From assembly GCF_003367355.1 (NCBI RefSeq), contig NZ_CP031413.1:186001-250000 (forward strand): a stretch of 64,000 bases of DNA, given 5' to 3'. The notes beneath the pieces are model-generated. The model searched no databases, was not told where the DNA came from, and saw only the letters and a list, made by a program, of their open reading frames with translations. This stretch comes from Lysobacter sp. TY2-98 (GTDB lineage Bacteria; Pseudomonadota; Gammaproteobacteria; Xanthomonadales; Xanthomonadaceae). Both the position numbers and the translations under genes were made by a program. Positions 1 to 9,648 of this stretch are shown piece after piece. Each line of letters opens with the position of its first letter. Position 1 is the stretch's first letter.

Positions 1-827
1 TCGACCTTGACCTCGTTGTTCGAGCCGACCGGGCGGATCGACTTCTCCTGGATCGCGCGCAGCAGCTTGACCTGCATCGGCAGCGGCAGCTCGGCGACCT
101 CGTCGAGGAAGAGGGTGCCACCGTCGGCCGCCTGGAACAGGCCGGGCTTGTCGGCATGGGCGCCGGTGAAGCTGCCCTTCTTATGGCCGAAGAACTCGCT
201 CTCCATGAGTTCGGCGGGAATCGCGCCGCAATTCACCGGCACGAACGGCCCGGAGGCGCGTCCACCCTCCGCGTGGATCGTGCGCGCGACGAGCTCCTTG
301 CCGACGCCCGATTCGCCGGAGATGTAGACCGGCGCCTGACTGCGGGCGACCTTGGTGAGCGTGGCGCGCAGCGAGGCCATGGCCGGTGATTCGCCGAACA
401 GGCGCGACGAGATGCCGGCTTCGCTGGCGGCGCGGCGGCGTTCGTGGAGTTCCAGCGCCTGCTTGACCAGGTCGCGCAGCACGCCGAGGTCGACCGGCTT
501 GCTGACGAAGTCGAACGCACCGGCCTTCAGCGCCTCGACCGCGGCCTCGACGTTGCCGAAGGCCGTGATCATGGCGACCGGCGTGGTCGGGTGCTTCGAA
601 TTGATCTCGGAAACGATCTCGAGCCCGGTGCCGTCGGGCAGCCGCATGTCGGTCAGGCAGAGGTCGTATTTGTTGCGGGAGAGCAGGGCGCGGGCGTCGG
701 TGACGTTCGCCGCCGTATCGCAGCGCAGGCCCATACGGCCGAGGGTCATGACCAGCAATTCGCGGATGTCGCGCTCGTCATCCACGACAAGGGCGGTGCG
801 GGCGGGTGCGCTACGGGGTTCGGCCAT
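1..827 (-). CDS. pilR: Type IV pilus response regulator PilR (3' part outside window)
   Basis: NtrC-class sigma-54 activator. Known role of PilR: phosphorylated by PilS, it drives pilA transcription. The first 275 residues are visible and the C-terminal part lies beyond the window edge. Receiver domain about 10-120, with acidic pair D16/D17, phospho-acceptor D60 and K110. The AAA+ domain starts near 144, with Walker A GESGVGKE (171-178), a GSFTGA form of the sigma-54 contact loop (218-223) and Walker B TLFLDE (238-243). The ATG at 825-827 is preceded by a GGAGG ribosome site. It sits 79 bp downstream of pilS on the same strand. PilR rather than another NtrC member is inferred from PilS and the neighbouring sucCD. 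Confidence 0.93.
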   Translation of the reverse strand, partial: MAEPRSAPARTALVVDDERDIRELLVMTLGRMGLRCDTAANVTDARALLSRNKYDLCLTDMRLPDGTGLEIVSEINSKHPTTPVAMITAFGNVEAAVEALKAGAFDFVSKPVDLGVLRDLVKQALELHERRRAASEAGISSRLFGESPAMASLRATLTKVARSQAPVYISGESGVGKELVARTIHAEGGRASGPFVPVNCGAIPAELMESEFFGHKKGSFTGAHADKPGLFQAADGGTLFLDEVAELPLPMQVKLLRAIQEKSIRPVGSNNEVKV

Positions 828-906
828 CGGTTCCTCCGCCGCGCACCTTAGCGGAAGTGACCGCCTGCGGCCACTTCGTCCCCTTTTTGTCAGGGCCGCG
901 GCAGGT

Positions 907-2502
907 TCATCGGCCCAGCGCACTCATGCGGATGCGGAAGCAGCCGCCGACGCCCGGGGTCGGAACGTAGTCGAGGCTGGCCTGGTTGGCACGGCACAGC
1001 TCGCGCGCGATGTAGAGGCCGAGACCGGTGCCGTGGCTCGAGGTCGTGAAGAACGGTTTGAACAGGCGGTGGCGGATCGGCTCGGGAATGCCGGGGCCGC
1101 GATCGATGACGTCCAGCACCGGCTGGCCGCCGTCCATGGCCGCGCGCACCGTCACCCGCGCCGGCTCGCCGGGCATGCGGCCGTAGTTGAGCGCGTTCGC
1201 GACGAGCACGGTCACGGCCTGGTGCAGCTGGCGCGGATCGAACAGCGCATTGATCTCCGGTTGCGTCGACGCACTGATCAAAGTGTCGCTTTCGATGGGA
1301 TGGCTGACGAGGTAGTCGTCGACGAACTGTCCGGCGAAGTGCACCAGTTCGATCACCACCGGTTTCGCCGGTTCGCGACGCGCCAGGCCAAGCACGTTCT
1401 CGACGATGCCGTTCATGCGCACGATGTGCTGGTGGATGATCTCCAGCAGCCGGCGATCCGCCGGGCGAATGTCGTCCGATTCCTCCAGCAGCTGCACTGC
1501 GTAACTCATCGCCGCGAGCGGATTGCGGATCTCGTGCGCCAGGCTCGCGGAAAAGCGGCCCAGCGTCGCCAGCGTGATCGATTCGGCGTGCTGCGACAGC
1601 AGCGACGTGTCGTCGAGGAACACGAGCGCCTGGTCGCTGTTGGCCTGGAGGCGTGCGAAGCGTGGAATGACGTCGGGCTGATCGGCGGCCACGCGCATCG
1701 GCGTCTCATCGACGGCGTTGGACGCGCGCCAGTGCGCGAGGCGACGACCCAGCTCGGGCACCGCCAGCGCGAGTTCGCGGAAACCGTGCAGTTCGTCGCC
1801 GACGTCGCCGACCAGTGCGGTCGCGGCTTCGTTCGCGAGGCGCATGCGTCCCATGCCGTCGACCAGCAGCACGCCGGTGCGCAGGCGGCGAATGATGAGT
1901 TCGTTGACCTGCGCGAGGTGTTCGTTCTCGGTCGTACGCAGCGCGGCAATCTCGTAGCTGTCGCGCATCTGCCGGCCCAGCACGTTCATCACCGTCGCGA
2001 GCGCGGCATAGCCGATCGCGAACATCACCGGCTCGGTGAACGAGCGTCGTGGCGCGCCGTCGATGACGCCCCAGGCGTACTCCGCGAACAGCAGTGCGAT
2101 GGACACCATCGCGAAGGCGAAGGCGAAGCGCGACGGCAACAGGAGTGACGCCGCGCCGACGTTGAAGAGGATCATCACCGCGATGCCGCTACCGGCCGAC
2201 GGAAGCGCGTGCATCGCGAGGATGCCGAAGAACAGGTCAGCGGCAACGCCGATGCCCGCGGACAGGCGCACGTCGATGCGGCGCCCGAGCCCCAGCATCA
2301 CGAGGGACACGAACAGGTAGGTGATGACGACGGAGCGCGCGAGCAGCGCATAGCGCGGCGGATCGAGAAAGCCCGTCGTCGGCCCGAACACCAGCGCCAC
2401 CAGCAGCGCCGCCTCGAGCACCCGGTAGAGGTTGAAGAGCCGCAGTTCGCGGTAGAGGACGTGGTCGGCGTCGAGCGGGGTCAGCGCAGGTTTGAAGGGC
2501 AC
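907..2502 (-). CDS. pilS: Type IV pilus sensor histidine kinase PilS
   Basis: Inner-membrane sensor kinase partnering PilR. The N-terminal 190 or so residues form about six hydrophobic segments. A short PAS-like region follows, then the H box SLAHEIRNP with phospho-accepting His at residue 323, an N box (VANALNYG), DxGxGI (DRGPGIP) and a G box (GTGLGLYIA). The GTG at 2500-2502 gives 531 residues, normal for PilS. The frame stays open upstream to 2676, but that extension is low-complexity and overlaps the start of sucC. No clear ribosome site precedes the GTG, so the start is uncertain. Divergent from sucC. Confidence 0.92.
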   Translation of the reverse strand: MPFKPALTPLDADHVLYRELRLFNLYRVLEAALLVALVFGPTTGFLDPPRYALLARSVVITYLFVSLVMLGLGRRIDVRLSAGIGVAADLFFGILAMHALPSAGSGIAVMILFNVGAASLLLPSRFAFAFAMVSIALLFAEYAWGVIDGAPRRSFTEPVMFAIGYAALATVMNVLGRQMRDSYEIAALRTTENEHLAQVNELIIRRLRTGVLLVDGMGRMRLANEAATALVGDVGDELHGFRELALAVPELGRRLAHWRASNAVDETPMRVAADQPDVIPRFARLQANSDQALVFLDDTSLLSQHAESITLATLGRFSASLAHEIRNPLAAMSYAVQLLEESDDIRPADRRLLEIIHQHIVRMNGIVENVLGLARREPAKPVVIELVHFAGQFVDDYLVSHPIESDTLISASTQPEINALFDPRQLHQAVTVLVANALNYGRMPGEPARVTVRAAMDGGQPVLDVIDRGPGIPEPIRHRLFKPFFTTSSHGTGLGLYIARELCRANQASLDYVPTPGVGGCFRIRMSALGR

Positions 2503-2674
2503 GGCGCGCGTCCAGCGGTCGGTCGGCCGAGTATAGGTGCCTGATTCTCCGGACGTTCCCCCGGTCAGTCGGGGTGGCCCGGCCCCGCCCGATCGGCGAC
2601 AATATGGCCCCCTCGCGCCCACCCCGGCCGCGCCGTCAGGCGCGCGAGGCCCCACGTCCATCCTTCGGTGACGC

Positions 2675-3844
2675 ATGAATTTCCACGAATACCAGGCGAA
2701 GCAGCTCTTCGCCGACTACGGCATCGCCGTTCCCAAGGGCATCGTCGCCCGCTCGCCCGACGAGGCGGTGGCGGCGGCCAAGCAGATCCCGGGCGACCTC
2801 TGGGTCGTCAAGGCGCAGATCCACGCGGGCGGCCGCGGCAAGGCCGGCGGCGTGAAGCTCGCCCGGTCGTACGACGAAGTGCGCGAGTACGCCAAGGCGA
2901 TGCTCGGCACCAAGATGGCGACCTACCAGACCGCCGGCGTCGAGCTGCCGATCGATGCGGTGCTGATCTCCGAAGGCACGGACATCGCGAAGGAGCTTTA
3001 CCTATCGGTGCTCGTCGATCGTTCGACGAAGACGGTGACGTTCATCGCGTCGGCCGAAGGCGGCATGGACATCGAGCAGGTCGCCCACGAGAAGCCCGAG
3101 GCGATCCAGACGCTGCACATCAACTACGTCGAAGGTCTGCAGCCGTACCAGTGCCGCGACCTCGGCTTCGCGATGGGCCTCAACGCCAAGCAGGTCGGCC
3201 AGCTCACCAAGATCATGACGGGCCTGTTCAAGCTCTTCATGGACAAGGACCTCGCGCTGGTCGAGCTCAACCCGCTCGCGATCCTCACCAACGGCGATCT
3301 CGCCGTGCTCGACGGCAAGGTCGATTCGGACGACAACGCCTCGTTCCGTCATCCGGAACTCGTCGCCATGCGCGACACGCGCCAGGAAGACGAGACGGAA
3401 GTGCTCGCGTCGAAGTACGACCTCAACTACGTCACGATGGACGGCGACATCGGTTGCATGGTCAACGGTGCAGGCCTCGCCATGGCGACGATGGACGTCA
3501 TCGCGCTCAACGGCGGTTCGCCGGCGAACTTCCTCGACGTCGGCGGCGGTGCGACGAAGGAGCGCGTCACCGAGGCGTTCAAGCTGATCCTGTCGAGCGA
3601 CAAGGTGAAGGCGATCTTCGTAAACATCTTCGGCGGCATCGTCCGCTGCGACATGATCGCCGACGGCATCATCGCGGCGGTCAAGGAAGTCGACGTCAAG
3701 GTGCCGGTGATTGTGCGCCTCGAGGGCACGAACGTCGAAGCGGGCAAGGAGTTGCTGCGCAACTCCGGCCTCGCCATCACCCCGGCCGACGACATCAACG
3801 ACGGTGCGAAGAAGGCCGTCGCGGCCGTCAAGCACGCCGCCTGA
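2675..3844 (+). CDS. sucC: Succinyl-CoA synthetase, beta subunit
   Basis: Beta subunit of the TCA-cycle enzyme that converts succinyl-CoA, phosphate and NDP into succinate, CoA and NTP. At 389 residues it matches the family length. The N-terminus [12 protein letters not shown] is the typical ATP-grasp opening, and an Asn/Gly-rich stretch ([12 protein letters not shown], about residues 316-327) marks the CoA-ligase fold. sucD follows after 55 bp, so the two are cotranscribed. Divergent from pilS across about 170 bp. Confidence 0.98.
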   Translation: MNFHEYQAKQLFADYGIAVPKGIVARSPDEAVAAAKQIPGDLWVVKAQIHAGGRGKAGGVKLARSYDEVREYAKAMLGTKMATYQTAGVELPIDAVLISEGTDIAKELYLSVLVDRSTKTVTFIASAEGGMDIEQVAHEKPEAIQTLHINYVEGLQPYQCRDLGFAMGLNAKQVGQLTKIMTGLFKLFMDKDLALVELNPLAILTNGDLAVLDGKVDSDDNASFRHPELVAMRDTRQEDETEVLASKYDLNYVTMDGDIGCMVNGAGLAMATMDVIALNGGSPANFLDVGGGATKERVTEAFKLILSSDKVKAIFVNIFGGIVRCDMIADGIIAAVKEVDVKVPVIVRLEGTNVEAGKELLRNSGLAITPADDINDGAKKAVAAVKHAA

Positions 3845-3899
3845 GACTTCCACGTCGCGCGGCCTTGATCCGCGCGACCGACACAGGAATAGAAATCCA

Positions 3900-4775
<876 letters not shown>

Positions 4776-4800
4776 TTGGTTCGCCGAGTTGTTGTTGGAG

Positions 4801-4824
4801 AGGCCGCCTTCGGGCGGCCTTTCT
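4801..4824 (+). terminator. Rho-independent terminator of sucCD
   Basis: The stem AGGCCGCC (4801-4808) pairs perfectly with GGCGGCCT (4813-4820) around a TTCG tetraloop, followed by TTCT. It begins 25 bp after the sucD stop. Confidence 0.85.
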
Positions 4825-5216
4825 GCTTTCTGGGGTTGGTGTTGCGACGTGCTGCTGCTGCGGTTGCCTCGCGTGTCCCTGTTTCCTTGGAACGCGCGTC
4901 GTTGTTGGATGCGGTTGCGATGGTGCTTGTAGACGGAAGCAACAGCGTTCCGTGCGCTGGCGCGCGCGGGTCACTTTTCTTTGCTGGTGCAAAGAAAAGG
5001 TAACCAAAAGAAAGCACCTTCCCCGACGGATCTACAGCTCGCGATCGGGCGAGTTTGTCGCGATCGCCACACTCGGCTCCTGCCTCGGGTGGCGACGGCG
5101 CGCGTCCTGCGCGCCGCCCCTTCGGGTCTTCACGATTGGCGCCAGCTGTCGAAAAGAGTCCCCGCGTGGACGTGTTGCCTACAACCCGTCTCTGCGTTGG
5201 CGTCAAGAAGACCTGC
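4825..5216. other. Gene-free intergenic stretch with a hairpin repeat
   Basis: No convincing coding frame on either strand; the open frames are arginine- and cysteine-rich and lack ribosome sites. The only clear structure is the inverted repeat at 4974-4999. GC content drops around 4960-5030, unlike the flanking genes. Confidence 0.6.
4974..4999. repeat. Perfect 11-bp inverted repeat, probable dispersed element
   Basis: CTTTTCTTTGC (4974-4984), loop TGGT, then GCAAAGAAAAG (4989-4999), followed by TAACCAAAAGAAAGCACC. From memory, closely similar sequences recur in intergenic regions of Xanthomonadaceae genomes; only one copy is seen here. It is not followed by a T-run on the + strand, so it is a poor terminator. 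Confidence 0.6.
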
Positions 5217-5264
5217 CTACAAAATATTGTGTTGACGCGCTTGGACATGCCGCATATGTTGTGC
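5217..5264 (+). promoter_or_regulatory. nrdAB promoter with two NrdR-box-like sites
   Basis: A sigma-70 promoter is visible: TTGACG (5232-5237), a 17-bp spacer, and TATGTT (5255-5260), about 10 bp before the riboswitch. Two 16-bp sites resemble the NrdR consensus acaCwAtATaTwGtgt: CTACAAAATATTGTGT (5217-5232; 13 of 16) and GCCGCATATGTTGTGC (5249-5264; 10 of 16). Their starts are 32 bp apart, about three helical turns, as is usual for paired NrdR boxes. The first abuts the -35 and the second covers the -10. NrdR is the known ATP/dATP-sensing repressor of ribonucleotide reductase genes; binding here is inferred. Confidence 0.7.
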
Positions 5265-5270
5265 CCGTCG

Positions 5271-5446
5271 AAGGTGCCGCGCCCGCCAGGGCCGGCTTAA
5301 AAGGGAATCCGGTTCAAAGCCGGAACTGCCCCGCAGCGGTGAGTGGAAACGACCCGCGTCATTGGCACTGGCCCCAGCGGCTGGGAAGCGACGCGCAGTA
5401 GGTGGCGACTCCGGTCGTCGTAGTCCACGAGTCCGAAGACCTGCCT
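5271..5446 (+). promoter_or_regulatory. Cobalamin (adenosylcobalamin) riboswitch upstream of nrdA
   Basis: Carries the conserved blocks of this aptamer in order: GGTGCCGCGCCCGCCAGGGC opening the 5' side, the AAAAGGGAA core (about 5300-5308), CTGCCCCGCAGCGGTGAG (about 5326-5343), and the closing GAAGACCTGCC (5435-5445). It starts about 10 bp after the -10 box and ends 188 bp before the nrdA start. Cobalamin riboswitches are known to repress class Ia reductase genes in bacteria that also have a B12-dependent class II enzyme. That gene is not in this window, so its presence is a prediction. Confidence 0.93.
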
Positions 5447-5603
5447 CGATCGGCGGCCGCGTGCCGCCGTTGGCCAGGCGTCCTCGTGGGAGGGACGGGT
5501 CGGTCCGCGGAGCTCGTCCGCTACCTTCCGTCTCCAACATGTCGATGCCGGCTCGCCCGAGGGGGCGGGGGCCGGCGCAGGACGACGCGTGCGCCGCTTT
5601 CGC

Positions 5604-5630
5604 TTCCTCTCCATCGCCACCGGAGAGGAA
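5604..5630 (+). promoter_or_regulatory. Shine-Dalgarno-masking hairpin of nrdA
   Basis: TTCCTCTCC (5604-5612) is perfectly complementary to GGAGAGGAA (5622-5630), which contains the nrdA ribosome site just before the ATG at 5634. The loop is 9 nt. Its position downstream of the cobalamin aptamer suggests it is the OFF-state expression platform acting on translation. The switching partner that would break it was not identified. Confidence 0.65.
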
Positions 5631-5633
5631 AAA

Positions 5634-8030
5634 ATGACGACCGAAACACTCACCGACGTCCAAGCCGACGCGCTCGACACCGACCAGCCGGGCTTCGCGC
5701 TGACGCCGCCGCATGCACCGGGGACCATGACCGTCACCAAGCGCGACGGCCGCCGCGAGCCGGTCGACGTCGCCAAGATCGTGCGCGCCGTGCAGCGCTG
5801 CAGTGCGGGACTCGCCGACATCGACCCCATGCGCGTCGCGCTCAAGACCATCGGCGGCATCTACGACGGCGCGACCACGCGCGAGCTCGACGAGCTGTCG
5901 ATCCACACCGCCGCGGCGTTCACCGCGGAAGAACCGCAATACTCGCGCCTCGCCGCGCGCTTGCTCAGCGCGTACATCGACAAGGAAGTCGCCGGGCTCG
6001 GCGTGTATTCGTTCTCGCAGTCGATCGTGCTCGGCCACGACCTCGGTCTGATCAACGACCGCGTGCGCGACGCGGTCGAGGCCAACGCACGCAAGTTCAA
6101 CGACGCGATCGATGCGACGCAGACGCAGCGCTTCGAGTACTTCGGCCTGCGCACGCTCTACGACCGCTACCTGCTCAAGCATCCGCACAAGCGCCACGTC
6201 ATCGAGACCCCGCAGCACTTTTTCATGCGCATCGCGGTCGCGCTGACCGATAGCGCGGCCGGCGCACTGCAGCTGTATCGGCTGATGTCCTCGCTGGACT
6301 ACGTGCCGAGCTCGCCGACCCTGTTCAACTCCGGCACACGGCACGAGCAGCTGTCGTCCTGCTTCCTGCTCGATTCGCCGCAGGATTCGCTGACCGACAT
6401 CTACGAGCGCTACGGCGACGTCGCGCAGCTCTCGAAGTTCTCCGGCGGCATCGGGCAGGCTTACCACCGCATCCGCGCGCGCGGTTCGCTGATCCGTTCG
6501 ACCAATGGCCGCAGCAACGGCATCGTGCCGTGGCTGAAGACGCTCGACGCGTCCGTCGCCGCGGTGAACCAGGGCGGCAAGCGCAAGGGCGCCGCGTGCA
6601 TCTACCTCGAGACGTGGCACGCGGACATCGAGGAGTTCCTCGAGCTGCGCGACAACACCGGCGACGAGATGCGTCGCACCCACAACCTCAATCTCGCGAA
6701 CTGGGTTCCGGACCTCTTCATGCGCCGCGTCGATGCGGACGGTGACTGGTCGCTGTTCGATCCGAAAGCGGTGCCGGAACTGCCGGACCTGTGGGGTGAC
6801 GCGTTCGACCGCGCCTACGAGCAGGCTGAGCAGCAGGAACTCGCGAGTCGCACCGTCAAGGCGCGCGAACTCTACGCTCGCATGATGAAAGTGCTGGGCG
6901 AAACCGGGAACGGATGGATGACGTTCAAGGACGCGTCCAACCGCACTTGCAACCAGGTCGGACCGGGTCGCACCGTGCATCTGTCCAACCTTTGCACGGA
7001 AATCCTTGAAGTCACCAGCGCGGACGAGACCGCGGTCTGCAACCTCGGTTCGATCAATCTCGCGCAGCACGTCGGCGAACACGGGTTCGACTTCGACAAG
7101 CTGGCGGAGACGGTGCAGGTCGCCGTTCGCCAGCTCGACCGCGTGATCGATCTCAACTTCTATCCGATCGAATCTGCGCGTCGCTCGAACCTGCGCTGGC
7201 GTCCGGTCGGGCTCGGCGTGATGGGCCTGCAGGACGTGTTCTTCAAGCTGCGGATGCCGTTCGATTCGGCGGAAGCGCTGGGACTGTCGACGCGCATCGC
7301 CGAGCGCATCTACCTGCATGCGCTGGAGGCGTCGTGCGACCTCGCGGAACTGCACGGCGCGCATCCGTCGTTCGCGGAGACGCGTGCAGCGGCCGACGAC
7401 CTGCAATTCGACCTGTGGAGCGTGACGCCGACACAGTCCGTCGCGTGGGAGGCGCTGAAGGCACGCATCGCGCAACACGGCCTGCGTAACTCGCTCCTCA
7501 TCGCCATCGCGCCGACCGCGACCATCGCGTCGATCGCCGGCTGCTACGAATGCATCGAGCCGCAGGTGTCGAACCTGTTCAAGCGCGAGACGCTGTCGGG
7601 CGACTTCGTCCAGGTCAATCGTTATCTGGTCGACGAGCTGAAGAAGCTCGGGCTGTGGACGCAGACCGTGCGCGACGCGATCAAGCTCGGCGAAGGTTCG
7701 ATCCAGTCGATCGAGGCGATCCCCGCCGCGCTGCGCGACGTCTATCGCACCGCGTGGGAGCTGCCGCAGAAGGCGCTGATCGATCTCGCCGCCGCGCGCG
7801 GGGCGTACATCGACCAGTCGCAGTCCCTCAATCTCTTCATGGAGAGCCCGAACATCGGGCGCCTGTCGTCGATGTACATGTACGCGTGGAAGTCGGGCCT
7901 GAAGACGACGTACTACCTGCGTTCCCGGCCGGCCACGCGCATCGCGAAGGCGACGGTGAGCACCGTCGCGCCGCAGGCCGCCGTCGCCTGTTCGCTCGAG
8001 AACCCCGAGGCCTGCGAGGCCTGCCAGTAA
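5634..8030 (+). CDS. nrdA: Class Ia ribonucleoside-diphosphate reductase, alpha subunit
   Basis: Large subunit that reduces ribonucleoside diphosphates to deoxy forms. An ATP-cone allosteric domain spans about residues 32-125. Active-site cysteines are C243 (SSCFLL), thiyl-radical C454 (SNLCTEI) and C469 (VCNLGSIN). The radical-relay tyrosine pair is in KTTYYLRSR, and the C-terminal redox pair is CEAC (794-797), one residue before the end. 798 residues from the ATG at 5634, which has the GGAGAGG ribosome site held in the hairpin at 5604-5630. Control by cobalamin and NrdR is inferred from the leader. nrdB follows after 186 bp. Confidence 0.97.
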   Translation: MTTETLTDVQADALDTDQPGFALTPPHAPGTMTVTKRDGRREPVDVAKIVRAVQRCSAGLADIDPMRVALKTIGGIYDGATTRELDELSIHTAAAFTAEEPQYSRLAARLLSAYIDKEVAGLGVYSFSQSIVLGHDLGLINDRVRDAVEANARKFNDAIDATQTQRFEYFGLRTLYDRYLLKHPHKRHVIETPQHFFMRIAVALTDSAAGALQLYRLMSSLDYVPSSPTLFNSGTRHEQLSSCFLLDSPQDSLTDIYERYGDVAQLSKFSGGIGQAYHRIRARGSLIRSTNGRSNGIVPWLKTLDASVAAVNQGGKRKGAACIYLETWHADIEEFLELRDNTGDEMRRTHNLNLANWVPDLFMRRVDADGDWSLFDPKAVPELPDLWGDAFDRAYEQAEQQELASRTVKARELYARMMKVLGETGNGWMTFKDASNRTCNQVGPGRTVHLSNLCTEILEVTSADETAVCNLGSINLAQHVGEHGFDFDKLAETVQVAVRQLDRVIDLNFYPIESARRSNLRWRPVGLGVMGLQDVFFKLRMPFDSAEALGLSTRIAERIYLHALEASCDLAELHGAHPSFAETRAAADDLQFDLWSVTPTQSVAWEALKARIAQHGLRNSLLIAIAPTATIASIAGCYECIEPQVSNLFKRETLSGDFVQVNRYLVDELKKLGLWTQTVRDAIKLGEGSIQSIEAIPAALRDVYRTAWELPQKALIDLAAARGAYIDQSQSLNLFMESPNIGRLSSMYMYAWKSGLKTTYYLRSRPATRIAKATVSTVAPQAAVACSLENPEACEACQ

Positions 8031-8216
8031 ACGACTCATGCGCCGGCCGCGGTGACGCGCCGGCGTCTTCCCTATGCAGGGGCGCGCGGAAGACGGCAGG
8101 AGCCGTCGAGGGAACGCCGGCGCAATGGATCGCGCGCTTGGACGCGACGCAAGGACGTCGTCCGCCGCCCCTGCACCTTATTCATGCGACGCAGTGCGTC
8201 GCCGTCGGACATCACC

Positions 8217-9224
8217 ATGACTGGACGCCTGCTCGACCCCGGCTTCGCCCTCACGCTGCGCCCCATGCGCTATCCCGCGTTCTACGACATGTACCGCGAT
8301 GCGGTGCGCAACACGTGGACGGTGGAGGAGATCGACTTCGGCATCGACGTCAATGACCTGCGCGACAAGCTCACGCCGGCCGACCGGCATCTCATCGAGC
8401 GACTCGTCGCCTTCTTCGCCACCGGCGATTCGATCGTCGCCAATAACCTTGTGCTGAACCTCTACCAGCACGTCAACGCGCCCGAGGCGCGCATGTACCT
8501 GTCGCGCCAGCTCTACGAGGAAGCGCTGCACGTGCAGTTCTACCTGACGTTGCTCGACGCTTACGTGCCCGACGTAGAACGGCGCGCGGCAGCGTTCGAC
8601 GCGATCGAGAACATCCCGTCGATCCGCGCCAAGGCCGACTTCTGCTTCCGCTGGATCGATTCGATCCAGGGCCTGCAGCGCCTCGAAACGCGCGGCGATC
8701 GTCGCACATTACTGCTCAACCTCATCTGCTTCGCCTGCTGCATCGAAGGCCTGTTCTTCTTCGCCGCGTTCGCCTACGTCTGGTTCCTGCGCTCGCGCGG
8801 GCTGCTGCCGGGTCTCGCGGCCGGCACCAACTGGGTCTTCCGCGACGAGTCCGGCCATATGGCATTCGCGCTCGAGGTGATTCGCACTGCACGCGACGAG
8901 GAGCCCGACCTGTTCGACGTCGCGATGGAGCGCGACGTCCGCGCCATGTTGCGCGAGGCGGTGGATGTCGAAGCCGCGTTCGCGCACGACGTGCTGGCCG
9001 GTGGCGTGAATGGCCTGTCGCCTCGCGAGATGCGCCAGTACCTCGAATACGTCGCCGACCTGCGTCTCGCGGCGCTGGGCATGACGCCCGAATTCGGCAG
9101 CCGCAATCCGTTCGCCTTCATGGACTTGCAGGACGTGCAGGAACTCACCAACTTCTTCGAGCGCCGCGTGTCGGCCTACCAGGTCGGCGTGAGCGGACAG
9201 GTCGCGTTCGATGACGCGTTCTGA
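8217..9224 (+). CDS. nrdB: Class Ia ribonucleotide reductase, beta subunit
   Basis: Radical-generating small subunit with a di-iron centre. 335 residues from the ATG at 8217. E102, H105 and Y109 fall in EALHVQFY with the same spacing as E. coli E115, H118 and tyrosyl radical Y122. Other iron ligands sit in FFATGD, CCIEG and DESGHMAF. The ribosome site is weak, and an in-frame ATG at 8184 is an alternative. The 186-bp gap from nrdA contains a GC-rich inverted repeat (CGCCGGC near 8042, GCCGGCG near 8057). The 3' end overlaps the thioesterase gene by 14 bp, suggesting coupled translation. Confidence 0.96.
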   Translation: MTGRLLDPGFALTLRPMRYPAFYDMYRDAVRNTWTVEEIDFGIDVNDLRDKLTPADRHLIERLVAFFATGDSIVANNLVLNLYQHVNAPEARMYLSRQLYEEALHVQFYLTLLDAYVPDVERRAAAFDAIENIPSIRAKADFCFRWIDSIQGLQRLETRGDRRTLLLNLICFACCIEGLFFFAAFAYVWFLRSRGLLPGLAAGTNWVFRDESGHMAFALEVIRTARDEEPDLFDVAMERDVRAMLREAVDVEAAFAHDVLAGGVNGLSPREMRQYLEYVADLRLAALGMTPEFGSRNPFAFMDLQDVQELTNFFERRVSAYQVGVSGQVAFDDAF

Positions 9225-9621
9225 GGCACCGCGCGAGGCGCGCCTCTGGGAAATCGTGTTTCCCGATCACGCCAACCATCTCGGCACGCTGTTCGGCGGA
9301 CAGGCGCTGGCGTGGATGGACAAGGCGGCGTTCATCGCCGCCACGCGCTATGCACGCCGCACGGTGGTGACCGCCCGCTCGGAACAGGTCGATTTCCACG
9401 TGCCGGTGCGGCAGGGCCAGCTCGTCGAGCTGGTCTCGCGCGTGGCCGACGTCGGGCGGAGTTCGATGCGCATCGAGGTGGAGCTGCACACCGAGGACCC
9501 GCATGCCGGCACGCGGCATCTGTGCACGCGTGGCCACTTCACCATGATCGCGCTCGATGCCAGCGGCCGGCCGGCGCCGGTCGAACCGCTCGATGACGGG
9601 GCCGCGCACGCGCCTGCGTAA
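9211..9621 (+). CDS. Hotdog-fold acyl-CoA thioesterase (YciA-like)
   Basis: 136-residue single-domain hotdog protein. The YciA/acyl-CoA hydrolase pattern is clear: HLGTLFGGQALAWMD, whose Asp is the usual catalytic residue on the hot-dog helix, then a conserved VDFHVPVRQGQLVEL strand pair. It would hydrolyse acyl-CoA esters in the cytoplasm; chain length cannot be read. The ATG lies inside the end of nrdB (14-bp overlap), so it probably shares the nrdAB transcript. A functional link to dNTP synthesis is not evident. Confidence 0.85.
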   Translation: MTRSEAPREARLWEIVFPDHANHLGTLFGGQALAWMDKAAFIAATRYARRTVVTARSEQVDFHVPVRQGQLVELVSRVADVGRSSMRIEVELHTEDPHAGTRHLCTRGHFTMIALDASGRPAPVEPLDDGAAHAPA

Positions 9622-9648
9622 AATCGGCCGCTCTGGACAGGAGTGGCC

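Noticed and set aside
842..885. Hairpin between pilS and pilR (GAAGTG...CACTTC) as a terminator
   Set aside because: The T-run is on the plus strand, where no gene ends; on the minus strand it would separate pilS from pilR, which are normally cotranscribed.
5217..8039. 940-codon minus-strand frame opposite nrdA
   Set aside because: Antisense shadow of a strongly supported gene; the translation is arginine- and histidine-rich low-complexity sequence with no family.
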